From assembly GCA_903849835.1 (NCBI GenBank), contig CAINKA010000160.1, forward strand, positions 1 to 12,342: a stretch of DNA of 12,342 nucleotides. The letters run 5' to 3'. Within the stretch, counting starts at the first letter, position 1, and the number at the start of each line of letters is the position of its first letter. The notes under the pieces were generated by a model. It ran no database searches. It saw only the letters and a program-made list of their open reading frames with translations, and was not told the DNA's origin. Origin of the DNA: an uncultured Alphaproteobacteria bacterium (lineage in GTDB: Bacteria > Pseudomonadota > Alphaproteobacteria > Rickettsiales > UBA1997). This document shows, one piece after another, positions 6,987-12,342 of the stretch. The translations under genes and the position numbers were made by a program.

Positions 6987-7047
6987 GAAACATATTTGAT
7001 GCGGCTTGATAATTTTTTATTATTTTACGTAGATGACCGATTTGCAT

Positions 7048-7128
7048 GTCATCCCGCATTGTGTTTGCAAGCATACATTGACAGGTGTTTTAACAACTCG
7101 GTGTCATGTTGAGCTTGTCGAAGCATGA
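7048..7128. repeat. Intergenic repeats: GTCATCCCGC and the CTGTCGAAGCATGA element
   Basis: GTCATCCCGC is at 7048-7057 and recurs at 7190-7199. The 26-base element at 7103-7128 (GTCATGTTGAGCTTGTCG followed by AAGCATGA) differs at two positions from 12313-12338, and its first part is the inverse of 1-19. Together they show a dispersed non-coding repeat family. No gene is seen between 6897 and 7249; the stretch holds the promoter at 6958-6986 and this repeat cluster. Confidence 0.7.
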
Positions 7129-7135
7129 TTTGGAG

Positions 7136-7247
7136 CACGTGGGTCCACCCCTACGGTTTTAGAATTTTGTGTATGGGATCGACCCACGTGTCATCCCGCG
7201 TTGCATCACATTAGAATTCGTAGGGGACGACCCACGTGTCGTCCCGC
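7136..7247. repeat. Palindromic repeat pair with CCCACGTG cores
   Basis: CACGTGGGTC (7136-7145) and GACCCACGTG (7181-7190) are a perfect 10-bp inverted pair 35 bases apart. Bases 7172-7199 and 7219-7247 are direct near-copies, each preceded by TTAGAATT (7159-7166, 7211-7218). In the second copy GGGACGAC (7224-7231) pairs perfectly with GTCGTCCC (7238-7245) around a six-base loop, placing a stable hairpin just past the cysS stop codon at 7250-7252. There is no T-tract, so it is better read as a repeat that may protect a 3' end than as a classical terminator. Confidence 0.65.
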
Positions 7248-7249
7248 CA

Positions 7250-8644
7250 TCACGCAGAAAACTTCCAAACCGTTTTTCCACCAATTACATCTTCCAAAAT
7301 TATCCCCTGAGCTAAAAGATTTTTTCTGATTTCATCGGCTTTTTGAAAATTTTTTTCTTGCTTGGCTTGAAGGCGGAGAATGATTTGGGAGTTGATTGAA
7401 TCTTCGTCAATTTTTGTGATCGATGATTTTTGTGCTGAAAAATTAACATCGAGCAATCCTAGAAAATCAAGCGTTTCAGCAAATTCTATTTTTAAATTCT
7501 CATCATTTTTAGTTTTTATTTCTTTCGCAATTTCGTGGAGAAATGCGATTGCTTTTGAGATGTTCAAATCTTCCGAAAGATGCTCGATGATTTTGTTTTT
7601 TAATCCTAATTTTTGAGTTGTGCTTTGTGCGACGCTGCCATCTTTTTTAAAAAGAGGCAGAACAGAATAAAATTTTTCGATCGATTTTTGTGCGTCATCC
7701 AAGGCTTTTTGGTTGAAGTCAAAAGGTTTGCGATAGTGGGTTGAGAGCAAGAGATAGCGAATCACAATGCCGGAGATCCCTTGATTCAAAAGGTCTCGCA
7801 CCGTGATGAAGTTTTTTAGCGACTTGCTCATTTTTTCGCCATCCACCGTCAAGAATCCGTTGTGAATCCAAAAGCGTGCGAAATGCGAATGATCATTTGC
7901 GCAGCAACTTTGCGCGATTTCATTTTCGTGATGCGGAAATTGCAGATCCGCCCCTCCTCCGTGAATGTCAAAATCGGCGCCGAGATATTTTTTACTCATC
8001 GCCGAACATTCGATGTGCCATCCGGGTCGACCCTTGCCCCACGGGCTTTCAAACATGCTCGAAGGATCATCTTGCTCATCCGCCGGTTTCCATAAAACGA
8101 AATCGAGCGGATTTTTTTTGTAAGTCGCAATTTCAACGCGCGAGCCGGCAATCATTTCGTCAAGATGACGATTGGAAAGTGCGCCGTAATTTTTGTAAGA
8201 CTCAACATCGAACAAAACATGCCCGCGATTTTCGTAAGCATGATTTTTGGCGATGAGTGTTTGAATCATGGCAATCATTTCCGGAATGTGATCGGTTGCG
8301 CGCGGCTCGAATGTAGGGCGCAAGACGTTTAGCGCATCAATGTCAGCGTAAAAAAAATCAGTATTTTTTTTTGTTAATTCTTGAATCGAAATGCCTCGTT
8401 CTTTTGCAGCAGCGTTAATTTTATCATCGACATCGGTGATGTTGCGGACGTAAGTAACGCGAGGAAAAATATTTTTAAAAAGTCGGAAAAATAAATCGTA
8501 AATCACAACCGATCGCGCATTGCCCAAATGCGGCCGATCATAAACCGTCGGCCCACAAACATAAATTTTGAGGTGATCTGGCTCGATGGTTTTGAGGATT
8601 TCTTCTTTGCGGGAGAGGGTGTTGAAGAGGTGGATTGGGAGCAT
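7250..8644 (-). CDS. cysS: Cysteine--tRNA ligase
   Basis: Cysteinyl-tRNA synthetase is a cytosolic class I enzyme that activates cysteine with ATP and charges tRNA-Cys. The 464-aa length is standard. Residues seen are the zinc/substrate Cys30 in YVCGPTVYD, the HIGH-type motif HLGN (39-42), Cys213 in WHIECSAM, His238 and Glu242 in FPHHENEIAQS, and KMSKS (271-275). The spacings C213-H238-E242 match the zinc site of the family. The C-terminal helical and anticodon-binding region (about 310-464) is complete. The ATG at 8642-8644 gives the family N-terminus. It is separated by a single base from a 78-base inverted repeat and has no Shine-Dalgarno, so initiation or message stability is probably unusual. 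The gene lies downstream of, and likely in one unit with, the thioredoxin-like gene. Confidence 0.98.
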   Translation of the reverse strand: MLPIHLFNTLSRKEEILKTIEPDHLKIYVCGPTVYDRPHLGNARSVVIYDLFFRLFKNIFPRVTYVRNITDVDDKINAAAKERGISIQELTKKNTDFFYADIDALNVLRPTFEPRATDHIPEMIAMIQTLIAKNHAYENRGHVLFDVESYKNYGALSNRHLDEMIAGSRVEIATYKKNPLDFVLWKPADEQDDPSSMFESPWGKGRPGWHIECSAMSKKYLGADFDIHGGGADLQFPHHENEIAQSCCANDHSHFARFWIHNGFLTVDGEKMSKSLKNFITVRDLLNQGISGIVIRYLLLSTHYRKPFDFNQKALDDAQKSIEKFYSVLPLFKKDGSVAQSTTQKLGLKNKIIEHLSEDLNISKAIAFLHEIAKEIKTKNDENLKIEFAETLDFLGLLDVNFSAQKSSITKIDEDSINSQIILRLQAKQEKNFQKADEIRKNLLAQGIILEDVIGGKTVWKFSA

Positions 8645-8645
8645 T

Positions 8646-8723
8646 AATTTTAGATTTTAGATTTTAGATTTTAGATTTGTGGAAATCGTAAGATCTAAAA
8701 TCTAAAATCTAAAATCTAAAATT
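8646..8723. repeat. 31-bp perfect hairpin built from heptamers
   Basis: The left arm (8646-8678) is AA, four TTTTAGA units and TTT; the right arm (8691-8723) is AGA, four TCTAAAA units and TT. The arms pair perfectly over 31 bp with a 12-base spacer (8679-8690). The structure fills almost the entire gap between the stop of the thioredoxin-like gene (8726) and the cysS ATG (8644), leaving one or two bases on either side. In RNA it would form a long AU-rich duplex immediately before the cysS start codon, either a processing/attenuation structure or an expanded repeat tolerated between genes. Confidence 0.9.
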
Positions 8724-8725
8724 CC

Positions 8726-9361
8726 CTAACTCCCGTAAAGTTCCTTAACAATTTTGTTTCTCAGAAAATTTTTATTTTTTGCGCCGGAATATTTCATAAC
8801 CACTTCGCCATCGCGCGAAATCAACACTGTGAAGGGTATGCGGTTGTTGTAGTTGATATTTTTTTTCTGCAAAAACTCCATGAAGCCTTCTTTGAAGGCT
8901 AGGAAACGTGGCTGAAAATAAATGTCGCCGAATTTTCCGAGATAGGATTGAAGGCTTGCTGGCTCTAGGTTTCGATCAATTGCGATCGCGATTATTTGCA
9001 GATCTGTGTTTTGGAATTCACGAGAAATTTCATTGATGGTCGTAAAATTTTTTACACAAACTTTGCACCAAGTTGTGTAAATGTAGAGCAGGATTGGCTT
9101 ACTGTCTGAATGCTCGAACTCATTTGCGATTTGAGTTGTAGTCATCGCAATCGGAGCCTGATCGTTAAAAATAATATTTTTCGATTCAGGAATTTTCACG
9201 TCAATTGCCGCAAAATTTTCAACATAGCGATTCCACACAAATAGGCCGAGCACGGCTCCAACGACGATTACGAGAAAAAACATTTTTTTAGATTCTCCAA
9301 TTTTTTTTAGCGTTCGAGAATTTTTATATTTTTTTAGCGAGATGATTTTTTGATTTGGCAT
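8726..9361 (-). CDS. Membrane-anchored TlpA/ResA-type thioredoxin-like protein
   Basis: The 211-aa product has a basic N-terminus, one membrane segment (about 28-44) and a periplasmic thioredoxin-fold domain. The active site is WCKVC (Cys99, Cys102) after the strand PILLYIYTT, and the cis-proline loop is RIPFTVLI with Pro176 followed by ISRDGEVV, all in normal order. Such proteins reduce or relay disulfides outside the membrane, often for cytochrome c or copper-site maturation; with a CtaG-like gene elsewhere in the window that role is attractive but unproven. The ATG at 9359-9361 keeps the N-terminal anchor. The preceding 318-codon gene ends 12 bases upstream, and cysS follows after a hairpin repeat, suggesting one transcript. 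Which TlpA, ResA or CcmG subgroup it belongs to cannot be decided by eye. Confidence 0.85.
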   Translation of the reverse strand: MPNQKIISLKKYKNSRTLKKIGESKKMFFLVIVVGAVLGLFVWNRYVENFAAIDVKIPESKNIIFNDQAPIAMTTTQIANEFEHSDSKPILLYIYTTWCKVCVKNFTTINEISREFQNTDLQIIAIAIDRNLEPASLQSYLGKFGDIYFQPRFLAFKEGFMEFLQKKNINYNNRIPFTVLISRDGEVVMKYSGAKNKNFLRNKIVKELYGS

Positions 9362-9373
9362 TTTTGACGGTGT

Positions 9374-10330
9374 TTATCTGCTGTAAACGGCTACGGCTCT
9401 GCGTTCATAGCCCTCTTTTCTTTTTTCAGATTCCTTTTGAGATTTTTCGGCAGCATTTTTTAAAGCCTCTGCGATTGCTTTGAGTATATCCTTTTCATCT
9501 TTTTCAGACGATCCTTCGTATCTCGCTTTCAACTCTTTTGTTTCTGGTGATTTAGTAAAAAATTCTTGCAATGCATTCGCGAATTTTTCTCCCACAGATT
9601 CTCCCGAGGATTTTTCACCAGTTCCAGATCTTCCAACTGGCACTGTTTCACTTACACCATCTCCAACCTGCTTTGCAATCGCGAGAAAAATTCCCGGCAC
9701 AGTAAAGTTTTTTGCAATATCGGTGACGGTGGAAACTAAAGCCCCAGCATCCGCTAACGCTCCGACAAAGCTCTTTAGAGTAGGATTTTCAACATTGCTT
9801 TCAACGGCGCGAAGCAAGAACACAGAAGCTTTTGCAGCGATTCCGACGATGCTAACTGCAGCGCTTATTCCAGTTGGATCCGAGAAAGCGGAAAGCAATT
9901 CTGCCGAATCTGAAATACCGCTTAAAAAGTCGCTTGCATTGACGCTAGCAATATTCGCAACAGTGCTTGCAGCGTCGCCAACAGAACTTGCAGCTGTGCC
10001 AATGGCATCTGTAACCGAACTAGGAATCTTGTTTGCTGCTAAGGCAAATATTTGAGCAACCGGATCCAACATGTCAGCCTCGCTGATACTTTCGATGAAA
10101 GAGGCGAAGTGTTTTGGATCGATATTTTTTTCAACGAGCTTTGCGATGATTTTGACGATTTTTAGAGCGTGATCTTGTTGTTTTTTTTGTTGTTTTGCAT
10201 CGCCATCTTGAGTTTCCAATTTTTTAATTTCTTCTTTTGACGGAACATCTCCTTTCGAAATTCTTTCCGCTAATTTCGTTGAGATCGTTTCCGAATGAAT
10301 TGCCGCTATTCGCGTTGTTGATCGTGTCAT
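9374..10330 (-). CDS. Ala/Ser-rich hypothetical protein with hydrophobic core
   Basis: This 318-aa protein is not recognised. Residues 1-60 are charged and polar with a KQQKKQQ stretch (48-52 region); 55-100 look helical; 101-225 are rich in Ala, Ser, Val and Gly with repeated AxxVxxxA-like spacing (TAASSVGDAASTVANIAS at 112-129, IVGIAAKASVFLL at 161-173, VPGIFLAIAK at 211-220). Residues 226-318 are charged and end in a basic tail (KRKEGYERRAVAVYSR). No signal peptide is seen. Central helices of this kind occur in membrane-inserting or secreted bacterial proteins, but no domain can be named. It heads a probable minus-strand unit with the thioredoxin-like gene (12-base gap) and is divergent from folB. 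The ATG at 10328-10330 is the only good start near the open frame's beginning. Confidence 0.75.
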   Translation of the reverse strand: MTRSTTRIAAIHSETISTKLAERISKGDVPSKEEIKKLETQDGDAKQQKKQQDHALKIVKIIAKLVEKNIDPKHFASFIESISEADMLDPVAQIFALAANKIPSSVTDAIGTAASSVGDAASTVANIASVNASDFLSGISDSAELLSAFSDPTGISAAVSIVGIAAKASVFLLRAVESNVENPTLKSFVGALADAGALVSTVTDIAKNFTVPGIFLAIAKQVGDGVSETVPVGRSGTGEKSSGESVGEKFANALQEFFTKSPETKELKARYEGSSEKDEKDILKAIAEALKNAAEKSQKESEKRKEGYERRAVAVYSR

Positions 10331-10424
10331 GATTTTATAATTTGAAAAAGATGCTAGACAGCTTCTGAAGCAATGCCTTAAAAGTTTTGCAGCAATTTCA
10401 ACAAGCTCACAAAAAAATCAATCG
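10331..10424. promoter_or_regulatory. Divergent intergenic region with palindrome GCTTCTGAAGC
   Basis: These 94 bases separate the divergent hypothetical gene and folB and must hold start signals for both. The palindrome GCTTC-T-GAAGC is at 10361-10371, and a shorter TTGC-A-GCAA follows about 15 to 20 bases later. Either could be an operator half-site or chance. I see no convincing -35/-10 pair in either direction. Confidence 0.35.
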
Positions 10425-10775
10425 ATGATCCTCAAAATAAAAAATCTAAAACTAAAAACCATTCTTGGCGTTCACAGCTGGGAGGAGAAGGTTGATCGCG
10501 AGATTATCGTGAATGTCGAACTCGAAAGTAATTTTATAAAATCACTCGAAAGCGACGAAATTTCTGACGCGATAGATTACGATGAAATCAGCAGCAAAAT
10601 AAAAAATTTAATCGCGACAACTAGGTTCAAATTGGTTGAAAAAATGGCGCAGCAAGTGATGAATTTGATCATGCAAGATAGTCGCATCACCAGATGCAAA
10701 CTTGAAATTGATAAGTTGGGAGCCGTTGAATCGCTTGATTCTTTCTCAGTCACACTCGAACAAACTAAAAAATAA
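10425..10775 (+). CDS. folB: Dihydroneopterin aldolase
   Basis: FolB cleaves 7,8-dihydroneopterin to 6-hydroxymethyl-dihydropterin and glycolaldehyde in folate biosynthesis, acting as a cytosolic homo-octamer. The 116-aa size is normal. The order of family features is clear: N-terminal strand ending LGVHSWEE (14-21; the family has IGVxxxE), strand IIVNVELE, the motif DAIDYDEI (48-55, matching the family's DTVDYxxV), helix with RFKLVEKMAQ (67-76, with the conserved Glu), and the final strand KLGAVESLDSFSVTLE. The family's KPGAV is KLGAV here, a modest change. First gene of a tight operon: its stop TAA shares one base with the next ATG. The ATG at 10425 matches the usual N-terminus. A role in tetrahydromonapterin metabolism (FolX type) is less likely but not excluded. 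Confidence 0.88.
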   Translation: MILKIKNLKLKTILGVHSWEEKVDREIIVNVELESNFIKSLESDEISDAIDYDEISSKIKNLIATTRFKLVEKMAQQVMNLIMQDSRITRCKLEIDKLGAVESLDSFSVTLEQTKK

Positions 10776-11200
10776 TGGATCTCAAAACCGAGCAAGTTTT
10801 AAAGCTCATCGAATCACATTTACGCATCAAAAATTTTCTAACAATTTTGTGCTATTTTTTTATTGTCGGCGGTTTGTTGATTTATGTTTTTTACGCTTTC
10901 AATCAAAGCCGTGCGATCAAGCTGGTGAACAAGTTCAAAGATGATCCTGAAAAATATAAAACTGAAAAAATCATGACTAATCCTCGGATTAATTTTCAAC
11001 ATAATGACTCAAAAATTTATCACATTCAGGCAAAAAAAGCTTTTCACAAAGATGAAAATGAAGTGATTTTATACGATGTTTTTGCAACTGGAGACATCGG
11101 CAATATCACAGCTGGAGAGTTGAAAATTGACGAAGAAGGAGATCATTTAGTTTTCACAAAAAATCCGGTTTTGATTTTGAATAAAACAGAAAAAAAATAA
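10775..11200 (+). CDS. lptC: LptC-like LPS-transport protein
   Basis: The 141-aa product is a bitopic inner-membrane protein: membrane segment about 20-43, then a small periplasmic beta domain. The periplasmic part has the LptC/OstA-like pattern NPRINFQHNDSKIYHIQAKKA (69-89), with NPR at a strand start, then VILYDVFATGDIGNITAGEL and the short repeat-like strand LVFTKNPVLIL. LptC passes lipopolysaccharide from the LptBFG extractor to LptA, so the presence of LPS or a related glycolipid is implied. It is shorter than the enterobacterial protein, as in many alphaproteobacteria. Translation is probably coupled to folB by the TAATG overlap, and aroC starts four bases after its stop. The family call is from pattern, not from strong motifs; another DUF1239-type member is possible. 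Confidence 0.65.
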   Translation: MDLKTEQVLKLIESHLRIKNFLTILCYFFIVGGLLIYVFYAFNQSRAIKLVNKFKDDPEKYKTEKIMTNPRINFQHNDSKIYHIQAKKAFHKDENEVILYDVFATGDIGNITAGELKIDEEGDHLVFTKNPVLILNKTEKK

Positions 11201-11204
11201 ATTT

Positions 11205-12287
11205 ATGAGCAATAAATTCGGCGAAATATTTTCATTCACAACTTGGGGCGAAAGCCATGGCGAAGCAATCGGATGCGTGATTGATGGCTGTCCATCTCTG
11301 ATCGATTTAAACGAATCTGACATTCAAAAACACCTCGATAAACGTCGCCCCGGACAATCGAAATTCACAACTCAACGCCAAGAAAAAGATCAAATAAAAA
11401 TTTTGTCAGGTGTCTTTGAGGGTAAGACTACAGGCACTCCAATCAGTTTAATAATTTTTAACGAAGATCAAAAATCAGACGATTATTCCGAAATCAAAAA
11501 TAAATTTCGCCCTTCTCACGCTGACTACAGCTATTTCAAAAAATATGGCATTCGTGATTATCGCGGCGGCGGAAGATCCTCAGCTCGTGAAACCGCAATG
11601 CGCGTTGCTGCAGGAGCTGTCGCTCGAAAAGTTTTAGAAAAAACGGGAATCGAAATTACGGGATATTTAACGCAAATCGGCGAGAAAAAAATCGATCGCA
11701 CGAAAATTGATTTTTCTGAAATCGACAAAAATGATTTTTTCTGTCCTGACAAAAACGCTGCGAAAAATTTTGAAGATTATTTGCTGGAGATCAGAAAGTC
11801 TGGAGACTCTGCTGGCGCGGTGATTGAAGTGGTTGCGAAAAATGTTCCCGCTGGTTTTGGTGAGCCAATTTACAACAAGCTCGATGCAAAATTAGCTGCG
11901 GCGATGATGTCGATCAATGCAGTGAAAGGCGTGGAAATCGGCGCTGGGATGGATGCGGCGTCGAAAAGAGGAAGTGAATTAGCGGATGAAATGTGGTCAG
12001 AAAATGGTGAGGTAAATTTTTCGTCAAATCATTCCGGCGGAGTTCTTGGAGGAATTTCTTCCGGCCAAGATATCGTTGTGCGCTTCGCTGTGAAGCCGAC
12101 TAGCTCGATTTTAATTCCAAGAAAAACAATCGATTTGGATGGAAATAATTGCGAGATTGTCACCAAGGGTCGACATGATCCATGCGTCGGAATCCGCGCC
12201 GTTCCTGTTGGCGAAGCCATGATGGCTTGCGTATTAGCGGATTTTTTTCTGCTCAATATACCCATTCCACTTGAAGAAGCCGATTAA
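11205..12287 (+). CDS. aroC: Chorismate synthase
   Basis: AroC converts 5-enolpyruvylshikimate-3-phosphate to chorismate using reduced FMN, the last common step to aromatic amino acids and folate precursors. The 360-aa length equals the family norm. Landmarks in order: FTTWGESHGE (11-20) with the catalytic His18, RRPGQS (47-52), TGTPI (76-80), FRPSHADY (101-108) with His105, RGGGRSSARET (120-130), DAASKRGSE (250-258), NHSGGVLGGISSGQ (275-288), KPTSSI (297-302) and GRHDPCVGIRAVPVGEAM (322-339). All FMN and substrate residues appear intact. It is the last gene of the folB-lptC-aroC run, with four bases after lptC and no separate Shine-Dalgarno visible, so coupled translation is likely. A chorismate step next to a folate step may reflect shared use of chorismate for p-aminobenzoate. 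Confidence 0.98.
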   Translation: MSNKFGEIFSFTTWGESHGEAIGCVIDGCPSLIDLNESDIQKHLDKRRPGQSKFTTQRQEKDQIKILSGVFEGKTTGTPISLIIFNEDQKSDDYSEIKNKFRPSHADYSYFKKYGIRDYRGGGRSSARETAMRVAAGAVARKVLEKTGIEITGYLTQIGEKKIDRTKIDFSEIDKNDFFCPDKNAAKNFEDYLLEIRKSGDSAGAVIEVVAKNVPAGFGEPIYNKLDAKLAAAMMSINAVKGVEIGAGMDAASKRGSELADEMWSENGEVNFSSNHSGGVLGGISSGQDIVVRFAVKPTSSILIPRKTIDLDGNNCEIVTKGRHDPCVGIRAVPVGEAMMACVLADFFLLNIPIPLEEAD

Positions 12288-12293
12288 ACTTCA

Positions 12294-12338
12294 GCGTCAT
12301 GTACTGAGCTTATGTCATGCTGAGCCTGTCGAAGCATG
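12294..12338. repeat. Intergenic repeat, CTGAGCCTGTCGAAGCATGA family
   Basis: A degenerate copy (12294-12311, GCGTCATGTACTGAGCTT) is followed by a full copy (12313-12338). The full copy matches 7103-7128 with two differences, and its first 19 bases are the exact inverse of the start of the window. It lies seven bases past the aroC stop, and no independent terminator is seen there. Confidence 0.75.
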
Positions 12339-12342
12339 ATTC

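Noticed and set aside
6980..7009. Nine-codon plus-strand ORF (MSRNIFDAA) with AGGA five bases before ATG
   Set aside because: Its start overlaps the inverse of the TTGACA -35 of the giant gene. The peptide is too short to support, and no downstream gene exists on that strand for it to lead.
7224..7245. Rho-independent terminator for cysS
   Set aside because: The stem is strong but no T-tract follows on the minus strand, and near-identical palindromes occur elsewhere as repeats.

Overview
This is an AT-rich bacterial window. The gene content points to an alphaproteobacterium, probably a Rickettsiales-like or otherwise reduced or host-associated lineage. Supporting signs are frataxin (CyaY), a Cox11/CtaG-type protein, an LptC-like protein and a membrane-anchored TlpA-type thioredoxin, with short AT-rich leaders and dispersed palindromic intergenic repeats containing GTCATCCCGC. 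Leucine (leuB), chorismate (aroC) and folate (folB) genes are present, so it is not a fully nutrient-dependent parasite. The lineage is inferred from general resemblance; no marker gene in the window settles it.

Layout. 1-90: tandem repeats. 105-1590: minus-strand leuB and cyaY, separated by a hairpin repeat that supplies the cyaY stop codon. 1649-2284: a divergent Cox11/CtaG-like copper chaperone gene on the plus strand. 2344-6896: a very large minus-strand accessory gene (1431 codons, no recognised family) with an Ala/Pro-rich head encoded by GC-rich hexanucleotide repeats, a second Ala-Pro/Val-Ser linker, and repeated alpha/beta-like modules. The reading frame continues for 86 codons in the -1 frame past its stop, so the annotated end may be a frameshift. 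6897-7249: promoter and a cluster of intergenic repeats. 7250-10330: minus-strand cysS, a TlpA-like thioredoxin and an Ala/Ser-rich hypothetical protein; the gap between cysS and the thioredoxin gene is almost wholly a 31-bp perfect hairpin made of heptamers. 10425-12287: compact plus-strand operon folB-lptC-aroC. 12294-12338: intergenic repeat related, in inverted orientation, to the one at the window start.

The housekeeping genes act in unrelated pathways: leucine, iron/Fe-S, cytochrome oxidase assembly, cysteinyl-tRNA, disulfide chemistry, folate, LPS transport and aromatic amino acids. They do not form one system. The candidates for new biology are the 1431-aa modular protein, its apparent frame break, and the repeat-built structures sitting directly on start and stop codons.
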